NCBI GenBank assembly: GCA_964019135.1
Contig: OZ025249.1
Location: forward strand, 12,202,039-12,266,038
Reading direction: 5' to 3'
Origin: Arenicola marina
Lineage: Eukaryota; Annelida; Polychaeta; Arenicolidae
Length of the DNA stretch: 64,000 bases
This document shows, one piece after another, positions 1 to 11,455 of the stretch. The notes below the pieces were generated by a model. The model was not told the DNA's origin. It saw nothing but the letters and a program-made list of their open reading frames with translations, and searched no databases. Every line of letters starts with the position of its first letter. Position 1 is the first letter of the stretch. The position numbers were made by a program, and so were the translations under genes.

Positions 1-2013
1 GTCTTTTTTTAGCTTTGTGTGCAAACATTACCCCTGCCCCCCCCCCCCCCCGGTTGTTTTGGTAATCAAGAAGTAGGCCGCTTCTAATTGGTAAAATTTA
101 TCATTTGACATTCACTACACAAGCCCTGCCCCTCATTTTAAACGTGTGTACAGTGGCGGATCCAGAGGGGGGAAGGGGGGTCACAGGGGGCACCTGCTCC
201 CCCCTTCGAAAATAGGCGGAAAAAGGCACGTTCCCCCTTTCTCTGAAAAAGGAGGCACAGGGGCACAGTCACTGTTCTTTCTGCACAACCTCCCCTGCCC
301 ACCCCCCCCCCCCCCCCCCCCCCCACCGGTCAGTGTTTCACTTTGATTCGCACACAAACACTTGTAAATGTAAATCTGCACTTCGGACTGTGTCATGAGC
401 CCTTCAGAACACGGACCCCATGATTTAAAGTTACTGTATAAGCCTGTCAGGGATTTAAATCGGTACGTGCGCGCAGTCAATCCGTGGGGGGGTCAAGAGG
501 AGTTGGACCACCGATGCGTTGGTGGTGTGTTGTCAGCATGTATAATAGGGTACCGACCGTCATGTGCCCGGACTTTGTGCTAAGATACCTCACCATCCCA
601 GTCGCTAAGTCACATGCCAGGACATCCCGCTACCGGACACTTCATAAGATTTAATGCGACTTTCTGTTTTTGTATTTTAATGGCATTCGATAATCCGGGC
701 GTTAGAATGGAGAGGGAGGGGGCGGGTTGAGGGAAGGGTGGGGGGTTAAGCACGGGGATTCCAGTCCTGTCGTGACGCTCGAGATCCCCGCCCCCTCCCC
801 TCCCACGCCGTGTGGTCTAGGACTTCCCAGTCGCCGAGTGACTTAAGGGACTTGATCTTCAAGTGTTTTCGAGCAAAACATTACGAGATAAAAGTGAATC
901 GGGCCCACAAACACGACCAAACCGAACTGCGCGACTTTAAATCGTCAAAACCAACGAATGGCGGGGAGGGGCAATCATTGACGATCAGACCTGTGACCGG
1001 AGTAGTTGGGAGTCTCCAAAATTCTCAAGGGATGGGTGAACATCTGTTGGTACGGGGATAGTGCAGAATTTACCCCCCATCCCCTCACAATATTTATTTC
1101 AGCTATTATATGCCTTAAACCCCCCCCCCCCCTTCCCCGTGCTGATGTTGTCTCTTTGTCCGTCTATCTGTCTGTATACATGTCCCCAGCCCACCCTCCC
1201 TGTCCCTCTATACCTGTGTGTTTCTCAGTGTACTCAGCCAGACTTGCAAGCTGTGCACGTTTGTCGGTCATGTTCCCCATCACGGTGTTTAGATGTCCTA
1301 CGCGACAGGGCCACTTAATTACGGCCAATGACGTCATCGGACCACGGTTCGACGTCAGGCGTCATACGTCTTTGTCAGATAAAGAAAAAAAATCCATTGC
1401 CGCGAGAAAACTTTCGGTAGGCCTATATATATATGTGGCTTCTACTGCACGCACATACATACCTGTGCAGCATTCTGTCTCCTTTCCGCACTGATGCACC
1501 TCCATAGAATTATCACCATGTCTCTTGGAAAACTGTAAATTATGTGGCCGTGATGAAACACACCAGGATACGAAAAGGCGCCGCTATCTCACTCTCTTGT
1601 AGTTTGTGTAGTTATTATCTTATTGTATAACGTTATACCCCAGTTATAATTTTGACGTATATGGTCGAATATTGTCGTTTGACTTCTCGCTAAATCAACG
1701 TCTGTTGGCTACTCAAATGGGGTGTCCGAGCGAGGGGTTCGATTTGGACTCCCTTTGAAATCTCGATTTAAACAAAATATGTCTCTTTAGCTGTATGTAT
1801 TTCCAGCCGATCCTCTTTTATTATGTGTCTAAAATGATGATCGAGACTTTAAACGTTAGCCTTTAGGGCTCGAGATGTGTGTGTGTGGAGGGAGACGGTG
1901 GGTGAGACGCAGGGTCACCCTCGCCAAGAGCCCCCCACCCCTCCCTCCCCGAGGATTACCCATCACTCTTACTATGCCCCCGTTGAACTATTTTTCTTTT
2001 GTCTTCCTTCCAG
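1..2013. other. Region without a recognisable gene
   Basis: No open frame here has the look of a real exon. The stretch holds C-homopolymers (about 41-52, 301-324 and 1119-1132), a repeat terminus at 151 (listed separately) and pyrimidine-rich low-complexity sequence at 1120-1300. A strong polypyrimidine tract followed by CAG at 2011-2013 looks like the 3' splice site of an intron in the leader of the gene at 2100, so part of this region is probably that intron. An upstream non-coding first exon could lie here but cannot be located by eye. Confidence 0.5.
151..345. repeat. MITE-like terminus, CAGTGGCGGATCCAG family
   Basis: The sequence CAGTGGCGGATCCAG at 151 matches the ends of repeats at 5353, 12183-12196 (reverse) and 42809. 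At 5353-5613 the same motif occurs as a clear terminal inverted repeat, so this is probably one end of a non-autonomous DNA transposon. The other end was not found here; the interval after it is G-rich then C-rich low complexity. The right boundary is a guess. Confidence 0.4.
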
Positions 2014-2099
2014 GAAGAGTGACCCCAGAGTGACCCCCGGTCTGACCCCAGGTGTGATGACCCCGGTCTGACCCCGACTTGACCTGATTCCCGCGGGCG
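2014..2099 (+). promoter_or_regulatory. 5' leader with three DR5-type half-site pairs and a minimal uORF
   Basis: After the likely splice acceptor (AG at 2012-2013) the leader has six TGACCC/TGACCT half-sites, at 2020, 2031, 2043, 2058, 2069 and 2080. Three adjacent pairs (2020/2031, 2058/2069, 2069/2080) have exactly 5 bases between half-sites. On the other strand these read RGGTCA, the half-site family of retinoid and related nuclear receptors, and DR5 is the classical RAR/RXR spacing. A uORF of four codons plus stop occupies 2057-2071. An in-frame TGA at 2085-2087 precedes the main ATG. The sequence is directly visible; any receptor binding is inference. Confidence 0.4.
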
Positions 2100-4241
2100 A
2101 TGACGTCAACCCACGAGCGCCATATCGTTCACATCAAGGATGTGTTCGGACCGGTGTCCGGGGGCCCCCAGGCCGGTCACGGTCCGCTGGGCACCACTCC
2201 CAGCCGCACCCCCTCCACCTCACCCTCAACCGGCCTGGCGGACCCGCCCGATACGCTTGAAACCCCGTCGCAGCCTAGAGTCATCGAAACCGCTAACGGC
2301 GAGGTTCTGCTGATCAGAAAGGGGGTGGGCGCGGAGGGGATGGGGGTGGGGGGGAGGGGTGGTGGTGGTAAGGCGGCTATCGTGGAGGGTGAGGTCGGCG
2401 ATAACGGGGTCCCGGGCCACGCTCCAGTGCGGCCGCCCAGGAAGCAGCGGCCGGAGCAACCCCCGGCCTCCGCCCCACCTGGCCCTACCAGCGCACCCCA
2501 GCAGCCCCCCGCCCCAAACAGCCCCGCTCCTACTGCCCCCCACCCGCCCCAGGTGACCGCCGGGGCAAGACGCACGGTGAGCGGCGGACCCCAACCCACC
2601 GGGCCTGCGCACAACGACTCCGCGACCCCCTCAGTCAGCCCCAACCCGTCGTCAACGGCAGCGCTGTCAGGTCCTCCTCCGGCTGCCGTCACCCCGGCCA
2701 GTCCCACCGGCGACCCCCAGCTGTCACCAGGAACAGACCGCGAGACCGGAGTCGCCACAACCAGCGCACCCCCAGCACTGCCGGATAACCCGCCACTGAT
2801 ACAGCAGGGTGGAGGAGGAGGCAGCGACATGAAGACCTTCTACCAGGCCAGCCGAGGGAGGCCTGCGGGGGGCCAGGACGACACCTATCTCCTGCCCCAG
2901 CCTCTCGCGACCCCACCGGGGGACCGTCCACCCCCTCCCCCAGCCCCACGGCCGCCATCGCGGAAGGCCAACAAGAACAATGATGATAAATATTCGCGTA
3001 CGCTACCGTTCCCGGACGCCCCGGCCTCCCCTGTTGGCCCCAAGTCGCCGGGTGTTCTGCCGGGATCACCGTCGTCTCGATCCCCGGGGCCTCGAGGGCC
3101 GAAGTCCCCACGGCGGCTGCCCAGCGAGGGCCCGGGGGAAGGCGGAGGCGGGGGCGGGGGCGGAGGGGAGAACGACCCACCGGGTCCATCCAACGCCAGC
3201 GTGTGTCAGTCAGACGGCAGCGCGGCGACGTCCACGAGCAGCGGCTTCCATGACTACCCCCTGCCCAGCCCCCCACCGAGGGTCCGGCCCCTGACCATGA
3301 GCCAGCTACGACACGCCGGGCCCGACCCCGATCAGGGCTTTGAGGAGGAGGAACAGACACTGGAGTTTGAGGATGATGAGGATGACGTGTTTAGCGGGAG
3401 CCACGGACAGCCGCTCTATCAGGAATACCGCGGGGAGGACTTCTCCCAGTACTTACAGGACGACTGGGACCAGTCCCCGGGGCCCGGCGCCTCCCCCGGA
3501 CCCCCTCCCCCGGCGGGGCCCCTCGAGGACTACCATACCCACACCAGACGCCGCCTCTCCCAGCAACACCCACCCCCTACATCCCCCAATTTGCATAACT
3601 CTCATTACACGAGCGACCGAGACTCTCTCTACAAGAAAAACACCAACGCAATCAAACAGAGAATTAGCAAAATCTTCACGTTGAGTAGATCCGGAAAGAA
3701 TCGGTCGCCGAAGCAGGTATCGCAGCAGGGACCCGCGGTGAATGACGTGCGAGTCCATAACTTTAGCTTCGCGGACTCCAAGATCGGGAGCATGGCTCTG
3801 TCCAACGTGGCCGACGCTTCGGATTATGGCCAGGCCAACCCCAACCCTCTGGATACGCGGGAAAGCCGCTCCGAACTCGGACTTCCCAAATCCTGGTGGA
3901 AGACGGACACGCTGTCCGCTCGGTCGCTCCGGAGCCACATGGATACCATATCCAGAGCGAAGCGGGCTAGCTCCATGCCGGACATTCTGGATGAGCCGCC
4001 GCGACACAGCCGCCGGAGCCGGAGTAATTCTCACGATCGGGATTCACAGGCGAGCAGACAGGGATCCGTTATAGACTCTAAAGGTCGGAAATCCAATAAA
4101 GGCAGTCAGATCTGGAACAAAATCACCCGGACGCTTAGAGGTAAAGACAAACTGCGACCACAGCACTCAGTCGACAGCAAAGACGTCGACAACTCATTTC
4201 CGGCGAGTTCGAACAACGTCATACAAGACATTCGTCTTTGA
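2100..4241 (+). CDS. Uncharacterised 713-residue proline-rich, disordered protein
   Basis: A single uninterrupted frame of 713 codons. The start is fixed by an in-frame TGA five codons upstream. I do not recognise the family. Residues 1 to about 480 are low complexity, rich in Pro, Gly, Ser and Ala, with a Gly run near 347-357, an acidic stretch near 415-431 and several PPP-type motifs that could bind SH3 or WW domains. Residues from about 490 to the end are less biased and look more constrained: a basic stretch near 514-540 (IKQRISKIFTLSRSGK), a Trp-containing segment (KSWWKTDTLSARSLRSH), an Arg/Ser-rich stretch and a second basic segment near 670-687 (IWNKITRTLRGKDKLR). No signal peptide or membrane segment is seen, so a cytoplasmic scaffold or adaptor, or the tail exon of a larger protein, are both possible. 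Length, G+C richness and codon-like composition support a real gene; the function is unknown. Confidence 0.7.
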   Translation: MTSTHERHIVHIKDVFGPVSGGPQAGHGPLGTTPSRTPSTSPSTGLADPPDTLETPSQPRVIETANGEVLLIRKGVGAEGMGVGGRGGGGKAAIVEGEVGDNGVPGHAPVRPPRKQRPEQPPASAPPGPTSAPQQPPAPNSPAPTAPHPPQVTAGARRTVSGGPQPTGPAHNDSATPSVSPNPSSTAALSGPPPAAVTPASPTGDPQLSPGTDRETGVATTSAPPALPDNPPLIQQGGGGGSDMKTFYQASRGRPAGGQDDTYLLPQPLATPPGDRPPPPPAPRPPSRKANKNNDDKYSRTLPFPDAPASPVGPKSPGVLPGSPSSRSPGPRGPKSPRRLPSEGPGEGGGGGGGGGENDPPGPSNASVCQSDGSAATSTSSGFHDYPLPSPPPRVRPLTMSQLRHAGPDPDQGFEEEEQTLEFEDDEDDVFSGSHGQPLYQEYRGEDFSQYLQDDWDQSPGPGASPGPPPPAGPLEDYHTHTRRRLSQQHPPPTSPNLHNSHYTSDRDSLYKKNTNAIKQRISKIFTLSRSGKNRSPKQVSQQGPAVNDVRVHNFSFADSKIGSMALSNVADASDYGQANPNPLDTRESRSELGLPKSWWKTDTLSARSLRSHMDTISRAKRASSMPDILDEPPRHSRRSRSNSHDRDSQASRQGSVIDSKGRKSNKGSQIWNKITRTLRGKDKLRPQHSVDSKDVDNSFPASSNNVIQDIRL

Positions 4242-5352
4242 CGCTTGAAGCCGTGAAACCCATATACATTGCCACGTCGTTCATGAAAATACTACTGCGA
4301 TTGAACGTATCCTGATATGAATCTGGAGTGTGCTTCTGGATAAGTTATCACCAGTCGAAGTTAAGATCCAAACAGCCAGACAAACATGAATGACGTCATC
4401 GGCTGTAGAGCCGTCGGGTTCGTGTCACCGAGCTCCTTCATTCGCCAGGTGGCGCTCGGCGTCAGTAGTGTGACGTACTGGATTAGCAGCACATCACTTG
4501 ATGGAGGCACGGCAAGGCGTCCCGCTAGCCGCTCAGATCCAGAATAGAACATATCATGGCTGACTATGCAGCTCCAGATGTCTGTGACATTAATCTGGAT
4601 ATATATAACATTAACTTACTTATTTTACATCGAAGGGCATAGGGCAAAGGTCATTAGTGTTTATGGTCGCGGGGGGGGGGGGGGGGGGTCAGTGGAGTGC
4701 ATCCGCAATTACGGACTGTATTAAAAAAAACAATCATCCCTGAATCTTGGGAATCATTATTAGGAAATTTCACTGTTCATTTCATAAGGTGTCTGGAACT
4801 ATGTGTAACAAACGATAACAAGGAGTGCCCGCCGAGATCAGTAATGCAGGGGACGTCTCAACCCTGCACCGAGCTTGCACTTTGTCTGCGAAGCGTTCAA
4901 TCGTGGCTGGGACATCTCTGTGAAATGGACGGTGTGGTGACGTGGGGGTCATGAAGGGTTGGCTGGGTGTACAGAAAAAGGAATGTGACAGATATATATA
5001 TATATATATATACATGACAGGACAGCTCACCTGCCTTTTTGGCAAGCCTCCTGCGAACGACAGAAAAGTCGGCTGCGTTCAAAGGTCAAAAGGTCACCCC
5101 GAGCTTGAACAACTCTTTGCGAGCTACTGGCAAGACTGACGTATCTATATGTGTGAACCGTGATATTTAGTCCCAGCGAGAGTTTATATGTTATTTATGT
5201 TAAAGTGTATTTGATCATTGTATACTGGCCATCCTTTTTAGAGTATATCTGTACATACTAACAGGCAAAATGCCTCTTCTCCTATGCGTCGATTGAGAAC
5301 TTTGGTAAGTTATATCGTAATTCATTGGAACCCTTAAAATCTATCTCTGTAC

Positions 5353-5613
5353 CAGAGGCGGATCCAGGAATTTGAAAGGGGGGGTCCAAACTTGTGACCG
5401 GGGAGGGAGGGGGGGCTGTGAACCAATTGCGACCGGCGGATCCACCAACTTTTTGACGACCGGTGGGGGGGGTCTACACCCCCTCAGATAGCGTTCTTCC
5501 CCAAAATGATGGGGGGGGGGGGGGGTGTCCACGCCTCCTACATTGTGCATTGAAAACGGCATACTTCCACAAAAAAGGGGACCCCCTGGAAACCCCCCTG
5601 GATCCGCCCTTGG
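5353..5613. mobile_element. MITE with GGCGGATCCAGG terminal inverted repeats
   Basis: The left end CAGAGGCGGATCCAGG (5353-5368) is matched by the inverted right end CCTGGATCCGCCCTTG (5598-5613). The roughly 230-bp interior is G-rich and has no coding capacity. This is a short non-autonomous DNA transposon. Target-site duplications are not obvious. Single ends of the same family occur at 151, 12183 and 42809, so it is a dispersed family. Confidence 0.7.
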
Positions 5614-6675
5614 GCACTGTTTTTTGTTGTACAAACATGAAATTTAAGTACTATTGATAATAGCGTATTCCTGCATCAATGTATTATTAAGTGGCAATAT
5701 TACATCAGCACTTTATACGCCCGCTGCGAATAAAAAAAATTGTACGGTACTATTTATAACGAAAGTGGTCTTGTCTTGGATTTTTTAGCAATAGCAAAGA
5801 TAGCAAATAGCCATTTGGGCTGGCAAGGTGGGCATGTCATTGAAATCAAACTAGGGCATCACCGATCCGCAACGATAAGTGGGGCACGACGTTTTCCGCA
5901 TAAGTCTTACATTGTGGACACGACTCCGACGCAATTTGGTGATGAGCTAAGAGAAGGTGGATGTTACACTTGTAACCAGGCCAGTTTACAGTTTTATGCT
6001 ATTTGATGTCTGAAACGTGACCGCGAACACATCTTCCTTGTTCGTGGTCCCCACCAATCTCCGAACGCTATTACTTCCTGTTCCAAGTAAAGTTGAATCC
6101 TTTTTACTTGTTTGTTCGCAATGTCCACTCCAGTGCACACTGGCTGGTAAGCAACCAAGAGTGGTGTATGGCTTTTTTTCGGGGATACAAGCAGAACCAC
6201 GGAGAACGTACCCCCGCGACCCCCCCCCCCCCCCCCGGCTTTGAATAGGGTTTTATGCCTTATAAACAGACACTTATGAGTCACTGAATGATTTTTGTGA
6301 AGTTGTTTCTTTAATACAACTTTGAAAGCATGTTTTTTCCTTTTTCTGATCTGATGTCGAAAGCACCCGTGTTTGAAATCCGGCTCCGTGATACATGTAC
6401 ATACTTGGAAACCTTGTGTTTTTTTTACTTAAATCGATTCTTTAATGGTTTAACGTGGGCGGAATACTCTTCCTGTGATTACTGTACTGTGTACAGTGTT
6501 TGTGTTAGCCGCTTCACACGCCACTCCTGGATCTAATGGAAAGGGCATTCCTGCGATAGACAGGCGCAATATTCACATGCTTGGTTATATTCTGTAAAGG
6601 CGTCACACAAATTAGTTCAATAAAATACGCGCTGTTATAATGTGAAATAGTCTTGGCCTTACTTTCTTTCAGTAG

Positions 6676-6937
6676 GGACCAGCCCTGTAGCTCAGTGGGT
6701 TACAACGCTCGCCTTGAGTGCTCTGGCCACCTGAGAGCCTAGCGGCACGTGGATCGGAGGTTTGCGCCCCGCTGTGGCCATGTCTGTGTTGTCGCAGGAT
6801 AAAGATCCCATGTCCTTCTTCGCAAGGGGTAGGGGGTTACCCCCGGGGACATGGCTCCACTCTCCCTTCCTTCTCCCATTGACGCGATTTGACCAAAAGT
6901 GGTTAAAGCGTCCTAAATATACAACCAACCAACCAAC
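6676..6937 (+). mobile_element. tRNA-derived SINE
   Basis: The head resembles a tRNA: an A-box-like TAGCTCAGTGGGTT near 6686 and a B-box-like GGTTTGCGCCC near 6758. A tRNA-unrelated body follows, ending in a CCAA-repeat tail (ACCAACCAACCAAC). Related copies lie at 58729-58777 plus 59311-59510 (split by a transposon) and, reversed, at 61067-61215. The tRNA-like part lacks a complete cloverleaf, so it is not called as a tRNA gene. Confidence 0.8.
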
Positions 6938-9884
6938 TTTCTCTTACAAATATGACTATATTAGTAGTTTCACTGCTGATAATTACTGTAACAGATGTGT
7001 TAAGCAGCACCAGCTGGAAAACATATGCTGCATCCCTTATAATAGTGTAGCAGTGAGCGATAGCGGAGTATTCAACGTGCTTCATGTAATAGGTTTTACC
7101 CAACAAACCTTCCATTAAACATCCTAAAACATTCTAAATTCCCATTCTAAGTTACTTTGGTTACTTGCACATCTGACATATTTCATGTGTGAATTCGTGC
7201 ATAGTGGACATTCACAAACAAAATTGCTGTATGAGCAGCTTTAAAGCTCGCGCAGCCTATATATGTGTGCGATTTTCATATTTTCAAATTTTGATTTTAA
7301 CGCATTTGTATTTGCCAGTAAAAGAGTTTCGCTAATGAGACCACCCCGCTATTGAGACCACTTTTGCTCAGTCTCGTAGGTGGTCTTAATAGTGGGGTTC
7401 CACTGTATATACGATTTCCTTTGTCAACTTTTTGGCCAGTCATTTGACGAAAACAGCTATGTTCTTCTTGACAAACCACCAAAAATTGCGACCTAGCGTC
7501 GCATTAAGTGAGTTGCATGCAGAGCCAGATTTGATATATTCACCCACCGCAGAAAATACCCAGCTCAACAACAGTTTTCAGTTTCTTATTAAAACCCATG
7601 TCAAATAGACCAAGGCTGTAGGATATGTACACAGAAGGCCTTCGGTATGTGACAGGCCACCGCGCTGCATGACCAGTTAACGGCGCACGGTGCGTCCGTG
7701 CCAGGAGCGCATGGGAGCCAAGGTTGTGGGTCGCCTGAACCAGCGTGAACCGGTGAATGCGGCCTGCACGCATCACTGGTTTGTGTAATATATGGTTCCC
7801 GGGTGGATGGAGCTCACACTGAATTGCTCCACAGAAGGTGTCTGTGTATCATTGTATATTATTGTGGGGGCGGGGAAGGGGTGGGAGGAGGGGGTGAGGG
7901 GTGTTGGTTTCCGTGATGGGAGAGGGGTTTGGTCCAGTGTTGGTCGCCCCTTGGGGGGTGGTGCGTATGTCAATGTATGCGCATGGAAGAGGGGAGGGTT
8001 GTTGGTCCTTTAGTGGGTAGGGAGGTTGGTTCTTAGTGGGTAGGGTTTTTTGTGCACTGTTGGTTGGCGTAGAGGTGGTGGAGTGCGTGTGTGTCGTTTT
8101 TTTTTTGCCTAGTTTAGGGTGGGGGTGGGACGGGGATCGGGGGGGGGGTGAGTTTGTACAAAGACATATACGTCCGAGCGCCGACCACACCCTTTGGGGG
8201 GGGGGGGGGAGGGCATGTGGTATCAGGCATGAAATGGAGTCCTGTTTTTTTTGCAAGCAGAGAACAAGGGCTGGGAGGGGGGTGCGGGGAGATGTGAACA
8301 CGATTCATTTTTGTCCCATGTTAATATGCCCCTCTTCCTCTTTAACTGAGAATTATTGGTTCCTGTGTGTAATCGTTTGTTGGCTCCAGTGTATGTGGGC
8401 GTAGGTGGGTGGACGCTCCTGCCAGGCTGGGTCCCCGTCACCGCCAAGGGCGCCACCTATTTACTGGATAATGTCGTGGTTGTCGCAACCACATAAACTA
8501 CAAAAAACAACGACGCAGCTCCCTTTTAAAATAATGTGTGCCAAAAACTGTTCTTTAAGGCATTTTTATGGCATTTGTTATGTAAATATGCTATCTAGAA
8601 GTTACTTTAAGAAGAAAAACGCTGTTATTTAATTAATTTCAGAATTTAATCTCGTGATTCTTGTTTTGGTAAAGATCCCTTGTTGTCGAACGTGCGGTTC
8701 AAATAAATGTGTAGCAAAGGAGGTTACCACCCTCAAAGCGTCTTGGTCTCAGAAATATGTCAAGAAAAGTCCATAAAATCATTGAAACAATATCTGAGGC
8801 AGGACAAATAAAATATTTTTCACTCCCTTAATTACTTATTCACTGACGATGTGTTTCGAACGGTTCCTGTGTCTGCCATGTGCTTTGAATTGTTAGTTGC
8901 ACCCGGCTTCACACAGGAGAGCGAAATCGGCAACATATCTATCTAACGATTTTGAGAGGTATCGTGTAATGATGCAAGGAATGGTTGTCATGTACTCGAG
9001 ACTCAAGACCGATTTTTCATGTTACTCCAAGAAAATGTTTGCAATCTGGTAAACCGAAAATGAAGGATTGTTCAGGGATCGAAAACGCAACCCTAGGATC
9101 AACAGGCTGCTGATTAAAGAAACCCTTCCCCGCGTTATCTATGCTCTTTAGCACCTGTAATAGCTAGCACCCTGATAACTGGGTAATCAGTGTCTCCCTC
9201 TGGTGAGTTCGCTTGAAGTTGCGTGATAACATTTGGTGTCCTGCGTGTAAAAGGTAACTCATTACTTAGAAACGCTATTGCAGCGGTGCGACTGGATTTC
9301 TTGGGGGCTGGATGCCTGCAGACAAACAAGTGATGTATGTATGGAAAAAAAACTCACTGTGTATATGATGGATATGGTGTAGGCATACATGCTGCGTATA
9401 TGGTTAGCTCGCGAGCGTCTACTGGATGGACGTGAGACCTGGGCAGAAAGGCAACACGTTGTCTATTGACACATGTATCTCGCATGAACAGCCTTGCGAA
9501 CAGACTTCAGTGCGCAGTATTCTGTGGTAGGTTTTTACACAGCCTCACCTCCGCGCTCCATGTGGATGAGACTACATTCCGCGGGTGAAACACAATTCAG
9601 ACAGTCAAGCCGTTCTGTCGGGCGGGAGACTGGCGGAGGGGTGTCCGCCCAAGGAGCTGGCCACTGGGGGATTGGCCCGGGAACGGGGGGAATTGGACTT
9701 GGAAGTTTTCACAAAAAAAGGGTATTGTGGAAGTTTGTGGAGTTGTTGTTACCAAAGAGGGGGCCTTATGAAACTTTGAATTGCACAAAGGCTTCACAAA
9801 GTTTTTTTTGAAGCCTAGAGGACTGTTTCACATAACTTGAATGGGTTTTTTGGAGTTTTTTTTATCAAAAGGGGCCTTATGATA

Positions 9885-11455
9885 GTGTATGTAAATGGCG
9901 GGGGGGGTGGGGGGGTAGTGGGCGCAGTATGTAAATGGTGGGGGTAGTGGGGTGCAGTATGTAAATGGTGGGGGGTAGTGGGGCGCAGTATATAAATAGT
10001 GGGGCGCAGCATATAAATGGTGGGGGTAGTGGGGCGCAGTATATAAATGGTGGGGGGTAGTGGGTTGCAGTATGTAAATGTTGGGGGGTAGTGGGCGCAG
10101 TATGTAAATGGTGGTGGTAGGGGGGCGCAGTATATAAATGGTGGGGTGTAGTGGGGTGCAGTATGTAAATGGTTGGGGGAAGTGGGCGCAGTATATAAAT
10201 GGTGGGGGGTAGTGGGCGCAGTATGTAAATGGTGGGGGGTAGTGGGCGCAGTATGTAAATGGTGGGGGGTAGTGGGGTGCAGTATGTAAATAGTGGGGCG
10301 CAGCATATAAATGGTGGGGGGTAGTGGGGCGCAGTATATAAATGGTGGGGGGTAGTGGGTTGCAGTATGTAAATGTGGGGGGGTAGTGGGCGCAGTATGT
10401 AAATGGTGGTGGTAGGGGGGCGCAGTATATAAATGGTGGGGTGTAGTGGGGTGCAGTATGTAAATGGTGGTGGTAGGGGGGCGCAGTATATAAATGGTGG
10501 GGGGTAGTGGGCGCAGTATATAAATGGTGGGGGGTAGTGGGCGCAGGATGTAAATGGTGGGGGGTAGTGGGCGCAGTATGTAAATGGTGGGGGTAGTGGG
10601 GTGCAGTATGTAAATGGTGGGGGGTAGTGAGGCGCAGTATATAAATAGTGGGGGGCAGCATATAAATGGTGGTGGTAGGGGGGCGCAGTATATAAATGGT
10701 GGGGGGTAGTGGGGTGCAGTATGTAAATGGTGGGGGGTAGTGGGCGCAGTATGTAAATGGTGGTGGTAGGGGGGCGCAGTATATAAATGGTGGGGTGTAG
10801 TGGGGTGCAGTATGTAAATGGTGGGGGGTAGTGGGCGCAGTATGTAAATGGTGGTGGTAGGGGGGCGCAGTATATAAATGGTGGGGTGTAGTGGGGTGCA
10901 GTATGTAAATGGTGGGGGGTAGTGGGCGCAGTATATAAATGGTGGGGGGTAGTGGGCGCAGTATGTAAATGGTCGGGGTAGGGGGGCGCAGTATATAAAT
11001 GGTGGGGGGTAGTGGGGTGCAGTATGTAAATGGTGGGGGGTAGTGGGCGCAGTATGTAAATGGTGGGGTTAGGGGGGCGCAGTATATAAATGGTGGGGGG
11101 TAGTGGGGTGCAGTATGTAAATGGTGGGGGGTAGTGGGCGCAGTATATAAATGGTGGGGGTAGTGGGGTGCAGTATGTAAATGGTGGGGGGTAGTGGGCG
11201 CAGTATGTAAATGGTGGGGTTAGGGGGGCGCAGTATATAAATGGTGGGGGTAGTGGGGCGCAGTATGTAAATGGTGGGGTGTAGTGGGCGCAGTATATAA
11301 AGGGTGGGGGGTAGTGGGGTGCAGTATGTAAATGGTGGGGGGTAGTGGGCGCAGTATATAAATGGTGGGGTTAGTGGGGTGCAGTATGTAAATGGTGGGG
11401 GGTAGTGGGCGCAGTATATAAAGGGTGGGGGTAGTGGGGTGCAGTATGTAAATGG
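9885..11455. repeat. 30-31-bp minisatellite with TATATAAAT boxes and G runs
   Basis: About 50 head-to-tail units of roughly 30-31 bp. Each has a core GCAGTATATAAATGG or GCAGTATGTAAATGG followed by runs of 4-6 G. Unit subtypes (TATATAAAT versus TATGTAAAT, GGGGTGCAG versus GGGCGCAG) recur in blocks, for example the segment near 10000-10150 is repeated near 10295-10450, showing segmental amplification. Long frames on the minus strand are a by-product of stop-free units. Confidence 0.95.

Larger units (their letters stand above)
4242..9884. other. Intergenic region with MITE and SINE insertions
   Basis: No further gene was recognised. Landmarks are a G run at 4671-4689, a TA dinucleotide tract at 4991-5012, a poly(A)-signal-like AATAAA near 5719, the MITE at 5353, the SINE at 6676, a transposon-end fragment near 7330-7412 with repeated GAGACCAC/GTGGTCT motifs, and a G/T-rich low-complexity stretch at 7860-8310. 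Open frames here lie in biased sequence and are not supported as genes. Confidence 0.5.

Noticed and set aside
1877..2071. 64-codon frame as an alternative start of the proline-rich gene
   Set aside because: It crosses the likely splice acceptor at 2013 and is in a different frame from the 713-codon frame.
3391..3573. Minus- and other-frame ORFs across 2177-4074
   Set aside because: Shadows of the G+C-rich 2100-4241 coding frame.
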